A program made the translations under genes and the position numbers. Positions 1 through 11,673 of a DNA stretch of 64,000 nucleotides are shown here, one piece after another. Below the pieces are notes generated by a model. The model was not told where the DNA came from and made no database searches. It saw only the letters and a program-made list of their open reading frames with translations. The first letter of the stretch is position 1; each line of letters begins with the position of its first letter. Source of the stretch: Ulva prolifera (Eukaryota; Chlorophyta; Ulvophyceae; Ulvales; Ulvaceae); NCBI GenBank assembly GCA_023078555.1, contig CM041203.1, positions 2,433,481 through 2,497,480 on the forward strand, read 5' to 3'.

Positions 1-511
1 TGTTCAAGCGCGGTTACGCAACACGCGCCAGGCACTGCGCCCTTTGGCGCCGCCGTTGTCTGCTCCACCAAAGAGCTGCCTTCACCAAATATGCCTGATG
101 TCTATTCTCACCGGCAGAAGCAGGCGAGCGAATCCCGTGTCTTGCTGGCTCCTTTCCTGTATGGACGCTCGCGTAACCAGCAACATTTCCCCGGGCCCGG
201 AACACCCTGAGGCCGGCAAGACCAGCCTGTGCATGCTGTGCATGTCGGGCCAGCCTCGCTGGCCACATTGATGCCCAGCCCTGTTATCGGCCGTGTGTGT
301 CAACACCATGCTGTGCCTGCTGGGCCTGGTATGGACGACCCAAGCGGTCGCCAGCCATTCTGTTGGCCGTGTGTCCGTCCTCGCTCTACCTCCTGCGTGG
401 ACTGCCGGGGCATCATTCCAGGACCTGCAGCGCATTGTGCACCTGACCCCGTTTCGCGGCTGTCCACGGCGACCCTCCTGGCACAGCACACTGACCCATG
501 CGTGTGTGCAG
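1..511. other. Sequence upstream of the first recognisable exon
   Basis: No exon could be supported here. The N-terminal part of the aminotransferase that begins at 512 must lie in or beyond this stretch, but none of the reading frames resembles the conserved start of that family. The last bases before 512 form a clear TGTGTGCAG acceptor, so the right part of the stretch is probably intron. Confidence 0.5.
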
Positions 512-2535
512 GGCGACAACGCGTCCATCCCGGCCCCCGAGTCGTGGGACCTCACGGAGGGCTCCAAGTTTGTGCACTACTGCGACAACGAGACGATCCA
601 GGGCGTCGAGTTCAAGAGCGCGCCCGCCGTCGGCGACCGCCTCCTCGTCGGCGACTTTTCCTCCAACTTCCTCTCCAAGCCCATTGATGTCTCGAAATAC
701 GGCGTCATCTACTCTGGTGCGTCCCCTGACTGGCCCAACAACATGATTTGTTTCTCGTTTCATGTTTTTCATGTGTGAATTAATTATTCAAGATTTTTCT
801 TCATGGAACACAACAATGTTGATGTGGTTTTTTTTTATTGGGGGGTGAAAAACATGTCACATTAAATCATGCTTGTTGTCCTTTAGTTCTTTCATTCAAA
901 TGAATGACACAAAAATGGTTTTGGTTATATTGACATTGATCATGCGCTTTTCCATGATAACAGTTCAGTGTATTGAGTAGGCTTTCATGAGATCCTCCCG
1001 CTCCTTGCACTCGAGTCGGCCCTGGCGCATGCCTCGGTGTTTGCCCTGTTGTAACCCTTCTTTCACTCCACCGATCCACTCCACATGATCGCTGCACATG
1101 AGCCGGCACTGGCGTGCAGGTGCCCAGAAGAACGTGGGCCCCGCCGGCGTGACGATGGTGATCGTGCGCGAGGACCTGCTCGGCGCCGCACAGAAGGTCT
1201 GCCCGACGATGCTCGACTACAAGGTCGCCGCCGACAACGACAGCATGTACAACACCCCCCCCTGCTGGAGCATCTACGTCTGCGGCCTCGTGTTCAAGAA
1301 GCTCCTCGCCGAGGGCGGCCTCGCCGCCATGCAGGAGCGCAACGAGTCCAAGGTGCCTCCCCCCCCTCGCGTGCTGTTTGCTGCGTGCTGTGTGATGCGT
1401 GCTGTGCTGGGTGACGGCGTCGGCACTCCAGGATGTTGATGAGAGATGGTGAGCACATCAGGGGGGCCCTCGTGTCCAGATGCTGCAGTCGCTGGCGCGG
1501 AGGCAGCTGATGAGGGGGTGGTGTTGGTGTCAGTATCGAGCAGGCCTCACCCACTGGCACCGGAGCCCCTGTGCGCCTGATGCTGCGCACATTCATCACA
1601 GTGCACGTGTCGCTCCCTTCGTTCTTGCATGGCGTGCGCTGTGTGCTGTGGCTGCCCATCTGCAACACCCGCCGGCGTCCCCCTCCCCTGTCATGTCACA
1701 GTCTCATCTGCCGCCTCGCATGCATTGCGCGTGAAGCGCCGGCGCACACCCCTCGTTCGTGCAACCGGCGGACCACGCGACCCAGCGCGCGACGGCACAC
1801 TCCAGCCCGACACGTGCCACGGCGCCATGCAGGCGAAGCTCATCTACGACGCGATCGCCGAGTCCGGGGGCTTCTACAGCTCGCCGGTGGACCCCGCGGT
1901 GCGCTCATGCATGAACGTGCCCTTCACGATTCCGTCCAGCTCGGACCTCGAGGCGGAGTTCATCAAGGAGGCCAGCGCCGCCAACCTGGTGCGCTCTCCC
2001 CCGCACCCCCCCCCTGCCCCTCTCTTCGCACCTCTACCTGCATGTCCACTGCGTTGTTTGTGTCTCAGAGCCCGCGTCTAGAGATTGTGTGTGAAGTTCT
2101 TGCCTCTTGGGTTGTGCGGGTATGATGATCTTGAGCATGTACTAGCACAGGACAGAGGCCGGGCATGGTCGGATTTCAGCATGTACGTATGTAGTTACAA
2201 AGGGCAGAGGCTCGGCACGGAGCGTCGCTCGAAATTCACTCGCAAATCCACTCCCTCATTCACCAGTTCCGTGCACGCCCACTGTGGGCACATGCACTGC
2301 ACATGAGCAACTACAAATGTATGTATGTGTGTAAGCATGTCACATCCATGGGATCATTGTCATGTGCACCGCGCGGCCCGGTGCATCACGGTTGTGTTTC
2401 GCGTGTGTGCAGAAGACGCTCAAGGGCCACCGCTCCGTCGGAGGCATGCGGGCGTCGATCTACAACGCGATGCCGCGCGAGGGCTGCGAGGCCCTCGTCG
2501 CCTTCATGAAGGAGTTCCAAGCCAAGCACTCGTAA
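512..2535 (+). CDS. serC/PSAT: Phosphoserine aminotransferase, four C-terminal exons (5' end missing)
   Basis: This PLP enzyme of serine biosynthesis converts 3-phosphohydroxypyruvate and glutamate to phosphoserine and 2-oxoglutarate. Exons read 512-716, 1120-1352, 1833-1988 and 2413-2535, all joined in phase. Donors are GTGCGT, GTGCCT and GTGCGC; acceptors are TGCAG or ATGCAG. The translation gives family blocks in order: [12 protein letters not shown], then [12 protein letters not shown] (the lysine is the PLP Schiff-base residue), [29 protein letters not shown], and [17 protein letters not shown] near the end (substrate-phosphate binding arginines). It ends at TAA with [10 protein letters not shown]. 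About 240 residues are visible out of a usual 360-400, so N-terminal exons are missing. The block sequence is closest in style to the plant/algal enzyme as I know it. Exon 1 could begin further left if the acceptor at 511 is not used. Confidence 0.95.
2177..2265 (-). repeat. Dispersed short repeat B (CATA-tailed), copy 1
   Basis: This stretch, inside the last intron of the aminotransferase gene, matches 49296-49370 at roughly three quarters of positions. Shared blocks are TATGTAGTTACAAAGG, CAGAGGC and CGCAAATCCACTC. Read on the minus strand, both copies end in a run of CATA/CGTA, as the 3' tails of LINE or SINE insertions often do. No internal coding sequence or clear pol III promoter boxes are seen. 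Confidence 0.55.
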
Positions 2536-4158
2536 ACCATGGCCACCCATCATCGTCTCCTTCCAGCCATCAGCTTACCAAGATAGCATTAGCTATCGGG
2601 GAAATGGCGCAAGGGGGGATGTCAGGCTCCTGGCCCGCTGATCTCGCGCATACTGCACTGCTCCGGCCCATAGGGCAGCTGAGAAGCAGCGCTGAAGTGT
2701 TTCTGCTGCTGGCTGCTGAGAGTAGTGCTGCATGTGACAGGTACTGCTGTTCCGGGATGTAGCGGCGGCGATGGACGTCCGCGCTTGTGCAGGTTGGTGT
2801 GGTGCTGTGTAGGGAGGAGGTTGGGGCGGCGAAGGCACGCCCTGCGAATGTTGAGGTGTTTTGTGCGTGTGACCTGGCGAGGTGTTGCCAGAGCATAGCT
2901 GAAGCCGCGGTCCTTGCGGTATTTTGTGGCTGATTAGTGTAGCTCTTATCGTGGTGGAGCCGGCCGGGTTCGGTGAATAACCCATGAAGTGCTTGAATGA
3001 TGTAGGACCAAACACACTGGCTCTGGCCGTGTTCATCTTTCGATGGCAACAGTGTTGGCATGCGTTTGCATTGGCTGGTGATTGCTCAAGTCAGGACTGC
3101 GTGCGACTGGTGCAGCATAGACATCGTCTGCATCATGCAGCCAACTGGTCTCATGATGTTAAACACTGTAACTGCGCCTGCCAGACTCATCAAGTGTCCC
3201 CATGATTGCCACACCAAGGGCAAGTTTTATTGCTCCACGCTGTCGTTGTAGGTGTGCTTGGAATGCCGAAGCTGTCGCCACAATGTGCAGGAGACAGATG
3301 GGGTGCATGGTGATGTGTGGAAAATCACGGGTACATTGCACGACTATGCCTATGGCATGGGTATGCAGCATCAGAGTGCGGTCATGTCAGAGACCTTTTG
3401 CCTAACTCTGAACCAGCTGACGCTCAAGTGCCTCTCTGGTGCTGTTCGCTCACACCTGGCCACCACACATGTCCCGTACGGTGGGATTACGCTGATCGTT
3501 GTATGATATTGAAGCATGGATATGCAGGTGGACATGTGCTTGGTGCAGCTGTATGTGAGAGAACATAGAACATAGGGGCATCTGAATGGCCGTGGGCGTG
3601 AGAGCCTGTGAGCGTATCCGAGACAACCAGCATATCTGGACGGCGGTGATGCCTTGGGGATGTCAGATCAAGGTGAGCGTATGTTCCAGCTGAGGAGTCA
3701 GCAGATGAACGTTGTATGACCGGCAACACCGGCGGGTGGCTATGGGTGGATGCAAGAACCACGACACGCTTCGCCAACACGGTTCCTCCCCACAGAACCC
3801 CCCACTTTCGCGATGAATTCTCGAGCAAGGCTACCAGGCACAGCGCGACAGTGCAGTGCAGTGTATATCACAAATGATGCCTGACTCTGCTCGACAACGC
3901 ACCCGCGTGGTGTTATTGAGGGGCAATCATCGAAGCTTTCTCAGCTCGTCCGCACAAAGTAGCGACATGCTTGTTCATCGTCCTACCGCACTCTGAAACA
4001 GATATCGTATGCTCGTCATTATGTGCTGAAGCGGCTAATCCTTTGCGGTCGGGTGCGCTTGAGGACCTGTATCCCATCCAAGTGGGAGGAATGCAGGAAG
4101 CACCATCAACTTGAAGCAGCAACGAGATCGTCCCTCCCCCGACGATCACTGACTGACA
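2536..4158. other. Intergenic stretch, no supported gene
   Basis: The stretch lies between the stop of the aminotransferase and the start of the sulfotransferase. Short open frames exist on both strands but have no recognisable motif and no in-phase splice partners. I see nothing else in it. Confidence 0.5.
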
Positions 4159-7100
4159 ATGCCTGTTTCTGTGGAGAAGTTAAGATCAATCACATTGACC
4201 GCCAGTGCTGGAACGGGGCAGTGCGAGACGTTCAAGCCTAAAGCAGGGGATGTGTTCATCTGTACTCCTCCAAAGTGCGGCACCACAATGATGCAGCAGG
4301 CACGAGCCTCACCGCTACCGCACCAGATTCAGATGTAGCCTTTGAGCAGTGTAGCATGGTTATGCCGCTTTGACATCAATGGAGCATGGGACACAGCGTC
4401 GACATGCCATCGTGGACACTTGCAGTGTAGATACAAATCAACCGAGGCGAAGCACTGTACCTGTGCAAGGATGCCGAGTCACTGCCCCGCTGTAGATTGT
4501 CCAGAGCTTGCGCACTGGAGGCGACATGTCGTTTGAAGAGATCAGCCTCGTCATCCCATTCATCGAGCTGCATCACGCCTACGGCTACGAGGACCTGGAC
4601 GCCCCCCAGCCAGGCTGCCTTCGTGCCTTCAAGACACACCGCTGGCAGCCTTGGTGCCCTGGTGGCTTCCAAGACTACTGCAAGTACATCTACGTCATCC
4701 GGGATCCAGTGGACGTGCGCTTCTCAGCTCGTGCATCGATCGAGTGAAGCAGTGCCTTCAGGCTGCCGCATGTGTGATGTCTCCTCTGCACATTCCAACC
4801 CGTGCAGATCAGCTCCTGTGAATGCTGGTGTGGAGAGGAGTTCTGTATCGACACGTGTGCAGGAGCCTTGAGCGCGTTCACCTGTGCCGTGTTGCCCCTC
4901 ATACAAGCAGTGGCAGCCTTGTGCTGTCTGTCCCCAGTAGCTGCACTTCTGACCCAGAACGTACGCGGCCCTTCCACCGCGCTATGCTGGCAGCTGATGT
5001 CCCAGGCTACCCATGCACGGCGGTAGCAAACTCACACAAGACACGATTGCATATTTCCACTGCTTGCGTAGGTCGGCACTTGACTCTAAGTTGTGCACGG
5101 ACCGTACGGGGGTTCTTGGGTGGTTTATCCCTTCGGCATATGGGGTCCCACGACATCAGAGTCTTCAATGTCCTCTTCAGGATATGGCTCAGTAAATTCA
5201 GATTTACTTTCCTTTAGTGAAGCGTGCAGCATGGACAGGCCCAAGGGGTGGGCGCTGAGCACATGCATGTGAGTTGCGTACGGTCGTCTGAGGGGGGTTT
5301 CCAGGTGATTTACCCCTTTGGCATATGTGGGCCGGTGAATTCGGAGTTGCCAATGTCCAATACAGGATACAGCTCAGTAAATTAAGAAAAAAATTAGATT
5401 TACTTTACTTTACATGCAGACCCCCTCAGCTCATCCGTGCCTGATCATGATCATCAACTACCACTGCTCCTGGCATACTACCACTTCAGCTGCTCTAGTC
5501 CAAGCACTGCAGGCCTCACCATACCTGCTTTCTTTCCTGCTGCTGCCCACACTGCCTGGTGGTGTGTGCAGGTCGCAACCTCACTCTACCACTTCATGGA
5601 TGGCTGGATATTTCCTCGGGGAGAACTCACGGTGCGCACTCGGCTGCCACCGCCTTGCATGCCAGCTGCGCTGCCAGTCACACACGATTGCTGTGGAATG
5701 TGTTGCGGTGTGATTGGCTGCAGCCCGATCGCGTCCGGCAGTGTGTTCTTTTTGGGCTTGGCCACGTGTTGAACCTGCTGCTCTGCTTGTGAGGGGACCG
5801 CCCTGAAAGCAAGGAAGCGACTCGATCTTGTTGTGCGGCCTTGCACCCAGCTGATCTACGTGTCTCGGACAAGTCTGCCAGGCATTTGCCCTGGGATTTC
5901 CAGCCTTTAGGGCAGCAGCCTCCGCAGCAGGTGTGCAGGTATTGACACCGGTGCACCAGAACAGTAGACGACACCAGGGGTGCTCGTGCAGGCGGAGGAG
6001 TTTGTGCATGGAGTGTACCTGGCAGCAGGGGAGCCCCGGGAAAAGACTGAGCGGCCGTCCATCTGGCACCACCTGCTGTCCTGGCTCCCGCTCCGCTCCA
6101 AGCCCAACATGCTCTTCCTCTTCTATGAAGATCTCGTCCAGGTGTGCCCCCCCGAGAGGGATCGCGTCCATGGTTTGCGATCAGGGCTGTTAATCACAAC
6201 AAAACATGAAGCGATCGGGGCTGTTAATCACAGCGAAACATGAAGCGCCCTTTGTCATCGGGCCTGGCAGCCCAGCAGTGTAGCGCCTGCGTCTGCGCTC
6301 GCTTCAGATGTCGACGGCCGCACGCATGCTGCGCGCATGCTGTGTGCTGCAACCCACAGCACGTCCACGGTGCCCGGCGTATTCCCGCAACTGTGGCCGT
6401 CCGGTGGCCGAAGGTGGCTGCCCTGATGCAGGATTGAGGCCACTCGCACACCTGCGAGCTTACCTGTGGCGAGGCGTGGGTGCTCGACCGTAGCCAGCGC
6501 CACTGCAGCTTGGCAGCGTGCGCTTTTGCATGGGTGAGTCTGGGGGCGGCTTGCTGGCGCGTAAAGTAGAGCCAATGTAGACCTGAATTGACTGAGCCGT
6601 ATTCTGAAGAGGACATTGCCAACTCCGAATTCACGGGACCACATCTGCCGTGCATCGTGTCCTGCTCCGTTGGGTGATCGTCCACACCAGCCGAGCACTC
6701 AAACCCATGCACGTGCAGAGGGAGGTGGCGGCAGTGTGTGACAGTGTGCTCGGTGTGGTGCAGCACAAGAGGGAGTGTGTGGAGCTCCTCGCGGCCTTCC
6801 TCGGCATCCCGCTAGAAGGGGACCTCCTGGAGGTGGCCCTGCGGCAGTCCTCCAAGGAGGCGATGGCCGCGGCCCTCTCGCAGTACGATGACCACCCCCT
6901 CAAGCAGCGCAGCAACGCCGCCTCGGGGCTGCCGCCGGACGCCGGCCGCGGCGACGTGCGCTCCCGCCCCCGCCTGCCTGCGCCCCGTCGCCATGCATGG
7001 CCACATCACAGCACGCGCAGCATGCGGGAAACCGCCGCACGTCACATGTCCGATGTGTGCCACTGGGGGGCCCCCAGCGTATGCATGCTGCATGAAAGCT

Positions 7101-7784
7101 GAAGTAAACCTGTTTGGCTGAAGCAGGTTTGAGTTGCTGACCTGTGGTCACATCTGACTGCTGCGGCAATCTCTGTGGGGGTTGCAAGGCTTACAGTCAG
7201 GCCCAGAAACCGGAGTGATCTGTGTGTGCGTTCTGGTCTAGATATATATCTGCCGCTCTGTCGGTGCAAAGGGTTCCTCACACGGCCAGTAGCGTGGGTG
7301 GTACCGGTACTCTAGCCTCGTGCGCCGCCCCTGATCGCCACCGGGCTCAGCGCGGGGGTGGGCCTGGCAGCTGAATCACACTGCGGCCGGCGAGCTGAAC
7401 CGCGAGATTGCATTCAGCTGGGCACCGCGGCGGTCTCACGACGGGCCGGACGTAATTGCCTCGTCGCTTGCAATCGAGTTTCAATCCGCAAATGTTTGCA
7501 ACCAACGCCGGCGCATGAGGCGCCCGCCGTGGCGCCACATCCATGCTGGAACGGCCACAGAACCCTGCTGATCACCGTGCTTCAAGCCTGCAGTGCCCGG
7601 GCTTGTCACCTGTGAGGTGTGTGTGCAGGGCAAGGTGAGGACGGCGCCCAAGGCCGCACTCTCGGAGGCGACGAGAGCGGCGCTGCGGCAGCGGTGGGTG
7701 GAGCTGCTGGAGCCGGCGACAGGCTGCCCCACGTACGAGGCCTTCCGCCGCGACACCAACGCGGAGCTCGGCCGGCCCTTCTGA
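4159..7784 (+). CDS. Sulfotransferase family protein, complete, six exons, 320 aa
   Basis: This is a PAPS-dependent sulfotransferase that transfers sulfate from PAPS to a hydroxyl or amine acceptor; the acceptor cannot be predicted. Exons are 4159-4299, 4496-4714, 5572-5631, 5992-6141, 6719-6955 and 7629-7784. Every exon length is a multiple of three, and all join in phase. The start ATG gives MPVSVEKLRS. The 5'-phosphosulfate loop is TPPKCGTTMMQQ (about residues 35-46), the FKTHRWQ strand lies in exon 2, and the 3'-phosphate motif is YVIRDPVDVATSLYHFMDGW across exons 2-3. PNMLFLFYEDLV ends exon 4. The C-terminal third is hydrophilic and ends in a TYEAFRRDTNAELGRPF tail. Length matches cytosolic sulfotransferases. 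No signal peptide or membrane anchor is seen. Intron 1 begins with GC (CAG|GCACGA) and the others with GTGCGC or GTGTGC. Confidence 0.93.
5102..5217 (+). repeat. Dispersed short repeat A, copy in sulfotransferase intron 2
   Basis: About 115 bp containing GGCATATGGGGTCC, TCTTCAATGTCC and GGATATGGCTCAGTAAATTC, ending in a TTTAC-type tail. The same pattern recurs at 5277-5413 in the same orientation, and inverted at 6560-6652 and 48403-48490. A related sequence lies at the 3' end of the LINE at 49459-49515. The three copies in this gene all lie inside introns. Confidence 0.65.
5277..5413 (+). repeat. Dispersed short repeat A, second copy in the same intron
   Basis: It starts at GTACGG like its neighbour, then has GGCATATGTGGGCC, GAATTCGGAGTTGCC and ACAGCTCAGTAAATT, and ends in two TTTAC units preceded by an A-rich run. 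It is separated from the first copy by about 60 bp. Divergence between the pair is about 25-30 percent by eye, so they are not a recent tandem duplication. Confidence 0.6.
6560..6652 (-). repeat. Dispersed short repeat A, inverted copy in sulfotransferase intron 4
   Basis: On the plus strand it reads GTAGACCTGAATTGACTGAG, then GACATTGCCAACTCCGAATTC and GGACCACATCTGCC. This is the reverse complement of the pattern seen at 5102 and 5277. It lies wholly within the intron before exon 5. Confidence 0.6.
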
Positions 7785-8809
7785 GCAGCTGAAAGCACGG
7801 CCTTGTGCGCTCCGGGGTCCTTCCTGGCAGCACCACAGGGCTGGCTGCCCCTGCCGTGTAGACCTGCCCTGTTGTGAGAGCATCAGAGACGCCTGGTCAT
7901 CGACTACACCTGAGCTAGCACTCGCTGCTCAGCCTCCCTCACTGGACTTGCGGCGGGCAGACGTGAAGGCTGAGTGACTGCTGTTTGTGCCAGTGCTGAA
8001 GGTGCAGTCTCGGATCTGTGGCTCTGTGGCGGAGTGTGCTCTGCCTGCGGGGGGGCTGCATCCTGATAAAGTCAGTGAACACCTACTTGTTTGCGCCAGC
8101 GCCTGCGATGGTGGCAAGTTTGGTGGCACGATGGTGGCAAGTTTGCTATCATCATGTACATGCTGGCGTTGACTCACAGTGAGAAGTCCATGTTGGCTGC
8201 GCAAAACACAAGTCTACCGTTGGAGAGGGGCATCATGCAATCTTGCAAGGCAAACGCCGTAGCGAGGGCAGCTGGGCATATCCAGCACTACCAGCCAGGC
8301 CGTACACGCCGACGACACTCCGGTGGATGCTGCGCAGATGCAGCAATTTCCTGGGCTGACGTTGACCTAAGAAGTGAGTGGGTGCCGGGTGCACGGTAAT
8401 TGTGCAAGGTGGCGCCATTGTTCAGTACTTGCATGCAGGTCCTGATCATGAAGGTCACACTGCATGATGTTTGTCTGCTCATCTGAGGGATAAGGTTATC
8501 ACGCACATGCAGGCACAGTACACCTGTGTCTCATGTCCCCTCGTGAACCAAAGCCACCAATGAGCAAGCTGGTCTCTGCGTAGCATGCAACGATGCTGTT
8601 CTCACGGACGTGGATCGCAGCGCATCCAGTTCCCAGTGATTGCAGTGCTGCATAGCATGGACATGTGTATAGACACCATGATGCAGCGGATTTTTATCAT
8701 TGTTATTCAAATGACAATCGAGTCAGTGAAATACTATACAAGTAATACACATGCAGTAGATCACGTCAGTCGCCTCTCAGATGTGCATGACAGTGGGGTA
8801 GGAACAGTA
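7785..8809. other. Intergenic stretch left of the tandem array
   Basis: No gene is supported. The 13-bp motif around GATGGTGGCAAGTTTG is duplicated at 8108-8140. Around 8610-8660 there is weak similarity (about 65 percent by eye over 45 bp) to array sequence near 13810-13860. That suggests the sharp left edge of the array at 8810 sits inside an older, diverged homologous segment. Confidence 0.4.
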
Positions 8810-8872
8810 GTGATCATGCTGGGTGCATGGACAGTGGCATTGTGTGTGTTAGTTACAGCGGTGTACTACACA

Positions 8873-9873
8873 TCACAGATGCGGGAAGTGCTCAGCTATG
8901 GCCTCCTCGATCCTGGCATCAAAGACAGTGGGTCCCCCCTCGTAATCAACCTGGCCCTCCACACGAGCGGCCTTGTATCCTGCCCCGAACACTGGAATGC
9001 CTAGAATATCCCCAACTGGCAGTGGACCACTGGCACAGGATCCGGCGGGGCTCCGAAACAGTGGCACTCCACAGATGCTGTCAATCTGCACACTGGCGCT
9101 GCTGCGGGGCGTGGAAGCGGACCCCTGAGACGTCAGCAGCGGCACACCACACAGCGTGGCCACCTGGATCTCACTCGACTGTGCACTGGCAGGGCTAGGC
9201 CAGGCCACCTTGGCATCATACACACCGCTGGCATCCACATCGCCTTTACCACCCTTCACCTCTTCGTTGCCCTCGTCACCCTCGTCACCCTTCACCCCTT
9301 CGTCGCCTTCGTCACCCCTCACCTCTTCGTTGCCCTCGCCTCCCTCGTCACCCCTCGCCCCTTCGATGCCCTCGTCACCCCTCACCCCTTCGTTGCCCTC
9401 GTCACCCTCGTCACCCCTCGCCCCTTCGCTGCCCTCGCCGCCCTCGCTGCCCTCGTCACCGTTCAGCCCTTCGTCGCCCTCGTGACCCTTCACCTCCGTG
9501 TCGCCCTCGTCACCGTCGTAGCGAGCGCCCTGACGTACGTCACCCTCGTTGCCCTCGCCTTCCTTGACTCCCTTGGCGATGAGCTGCAGCGAACCGAGCT
9601 GGGTAGCAGCATTTGATTCGGATGAGATTCGGTTTCAGTGTTTGTTTTCTCCCGTTCACTCTTTTGTAATGAGCTGGGTAGCAGCATGGAGGACGGTGGC
9701 CACCAGCAGAAGATCGTCGTGGTTGCGCTTGCCCTCGATGTCGGCTGCAGTCTTTACTGGGGCCATGGCGGTCATGTGGATGGGCATCGGGCCTGTTGCG
9801 TAGATCCTGCACACGAGCTAGGCTGTCACGACATGGGGCATGAGGCCAAAGCGGCATCGACCTGAGCGAACAT
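8873..9873 (-). pseudogene. Collagen-like protein gene, array copy 1, interrupted by a 75-bp insertion
   Basis: It is equivalent to the copy at 14038-14963, with the same N-terminal block, Gly-X-Y region and C-terminal ICGVPLF domain. The inserted 75 bp lies about 50 codons from the start. Its length is a multiple of three, but in the reading frame it brings a stop soon after the sequence HAATQL. Unless the insert is spliced out, the collagen region would not be made. No GT-AG pair spanning exactly the inserted length is visible. The part after the insertion is intact. Confidence 0.8.
9596..9687. mobile_element. Short insertion flanked by a 17-bp direct repeat
   Basis: The other array copies read ...CCGAGCTGGGTAGCAGCATGG. 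Copy 1 has the 17-bp GAGCTGGGTAGCAGCAT twice (9596-9612 and 9671-9687) around 58 bp of T-rich unique sequence. This is the structure of an insertion with a target-site duplication. No terminal inverted repeats and no coding sequence are evident. It could be a tiny non-autonomous element or filler DNA from break repair. Confidence 0.7.
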
Positions 9874-10821
9874 CGTGTGTCATGTCGACAACATGGACGG
9901 GGGCGTACATAGCCATGGCGCTGTCGATCGAACGGGAAGTAGGACTTTGGAGTATTGGAATGTTTTTCTTGAGCCGAAATTAGAATCTTAATTAGAATAT
10001 GTTTGTTGCAGCAAGTCGACAGCAAGGGCGGCCCACGAACCTTGCGCATGCTTTTATACTGTCGGGCACCCGGGCTAGGTAGCAACATCCGCAGACTGTG
10101 AGCCAGCTGGTGGCTGCAGTGCGTACTGCGTGCCACGGCTGGGCAATCTGGCACCACAACCGTATGACGCATTCCACGTCGTTCTCACTGAGTGCCTGAT
10201 GATCAACCTCGATGTGTCGACATAGACCTGAACCGTCGTGGTTACTATCATGGTATGCATGTGCGCTGTGCGTCACAACTTGTGACGGCCTGCAAACGAA
10301 GCATATACGCATATGCGTGGCGAGCTGTAGCCCGGCAAATTCTCGAGATTGCGTAGTTTGCCGCAGGCACGGTGATGCACAAGCGCAAATCCTTCTGTAC
10401 CTGTGGCAATGTGCGCCTGCCGCAACCCTATATATTTCCTATGCCATGGACGTCTAGAGATCTCCGAACTTGGATTCCCACCAGCGTTCCCACATCCGCA
10501 CGCTAGCTTCAGAATCTTTTATCAGCACCAATTTCTGCTGCCTTCCACCAAGCAGACTTGCATCGATAGTTTTCTAGAGCATCGTTGACATTTAACAAGC
10601 ATCAGCCGTCGCTATAACATGTGCGCCTTTCTCACTACAGTGCCGGACGCAGCGCTAGTGCTAGCTTGCACATTCGGCATGACACATGATGTCACGGTTT
10701 CTTGACGAACTCTATTTGCATCGACATACTCACTTCTCACGTTCATGGATCGCGTCTAACGTGATTGGCACTAGGCCAGCTGATCTCACGTGCGCCTCGC
10801 TTGTTCAGGTCGATCTGCACG
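9874..10821. promoter_or_regulatory. Shared promoter region of the divergent pair, array copy 1
   Basis: It has the same content as 14964-15911, where the elements are described. I saw no substitution in the TATA element or in the CATCGAGGT-type motif relative to the other copies. Confidence 0.6.
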
Positions 10822-11673
10822 ATGGTTGACGTCAGCCGACCCCCAAAGTACCTGCCGGCAGACGAGACGAACTTCCTGCTCCGTGCAGCCGGCAAAGCCC
10901 TGCGCTGCAGCGAGGACGTGTTGGCACATCATGATCAGGGCCATGCCTCAGCTGGCTCAACAAGCCCCGATTCGGATGCAAGCACCACGGCCAAAGATGG
11001 CGAACATCTAGAGCAAGTGCATGCAACGCCCGTGGTGCGCCGTGGGCGCCGTCGTGGCTGCCGGGGGCGAGGCCGTGGCCGTGGCCGGGGCCGTGTCGCT
11101 GCTGGAGCCTCAGGCTCTGAAGAAGAATTAGCCACAATATCCAAGCACGAGACGCCTTCCCCACAGAAGCCTGAGTATATCCCCCGCCCTCCTTCCGCAC
11201 CACCACCGCCAGCGCCGGCTGCCGCGTCACAGACCCCCCCCGGAGCTCGGCCCTCAGGGCTCAGACCGCACCCCCCCTCCACACCTCCCCCGCCAATGAC
11301 TGCCGCCGAACGCCGACGCCCTCCTCCCCCGACGGCTGCTGCTCAACACGCATACATGCTGCCACCTGCTCCCGGGCCATGCTACTTGTGGAGAGCCCAA
11401 GACGGATGCGTGTACGCGGCTGTCCCCGTCAACCCCCCTGGCGCTCTGCCCCGCATGCAGCGCCGTGGGCTGCCCACGCTGCCGACGATGCTCACTCTCA
11501 TGAACCCTCAGTGGCACGGGACACCACCACCGCCGCCGCGAAAGCCTTCGCAACAGCCGCAGGCAGTCCGCAGAGGCCTCAAGATCCACCGCATGCAGGG
11601 GTGCATGCCACCGCCGAGCCACACAGCAACGCCAGGGACCGGAGATGATGGTAGCCCAGCCGTAGTGTGCTAG
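10822..11673 (+). CDS. Arg/Gly- and Pro-rich protein, array copy 1, 283 aa
   Basis: An unrecognised protein, starting at the first ATG (MVDVSRPPKYLPADETN). Regions in order: residues 1-35, a possible short folded N-terminus (NFLLRAAGKALRCSEDVL); 36-75, acidic and Ser-rich; about 75-95, an arginine/glycine block (RRGRRRGCRGRGRGRGRGR) resembling RGG-type nucleic-acid-binding tails; about 120-180, proline-rich with PPSAPPPPAP and PPSTPPPP; then a less biased stretch with GPCYLWRAQDGCVYAAVP; a second PPPPPRKPSQ block; and a tail ending GDDGSPAVVC. There is no signal peptide or membrane span. It is divergent to the collagen-like gene. By composition it could be a nucleic-acid-binding or scaffold protein (inference). 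A 5' exon upstream cannot be excluded. Confidence 0.6.
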   Translation: MVDVSRPPKYLPADETNFLLRAAGKALRCSEDVLAHHDQGHASAGSTSPDSDASTTAKDGEHLEQVHATPVVRRGRRRGCRGRGRGRGRGRVAAGASGSEEELATISKHETPSPQKPEYIPRPPSAPPPPAPAAASQTPPGARPSGLRPHPPSTPPPPMTAAERRRPPPPTAAAQHAYMLPPAPGPCYLWRAQDGCVYAAVPVNPPGALPRMQRRGLPTLPTMLTLMNPQWHGTPPPPPRKPSQQPQAVRRGLKIHRMQGCMPPPSHTATPGTGDDGSPAVVC

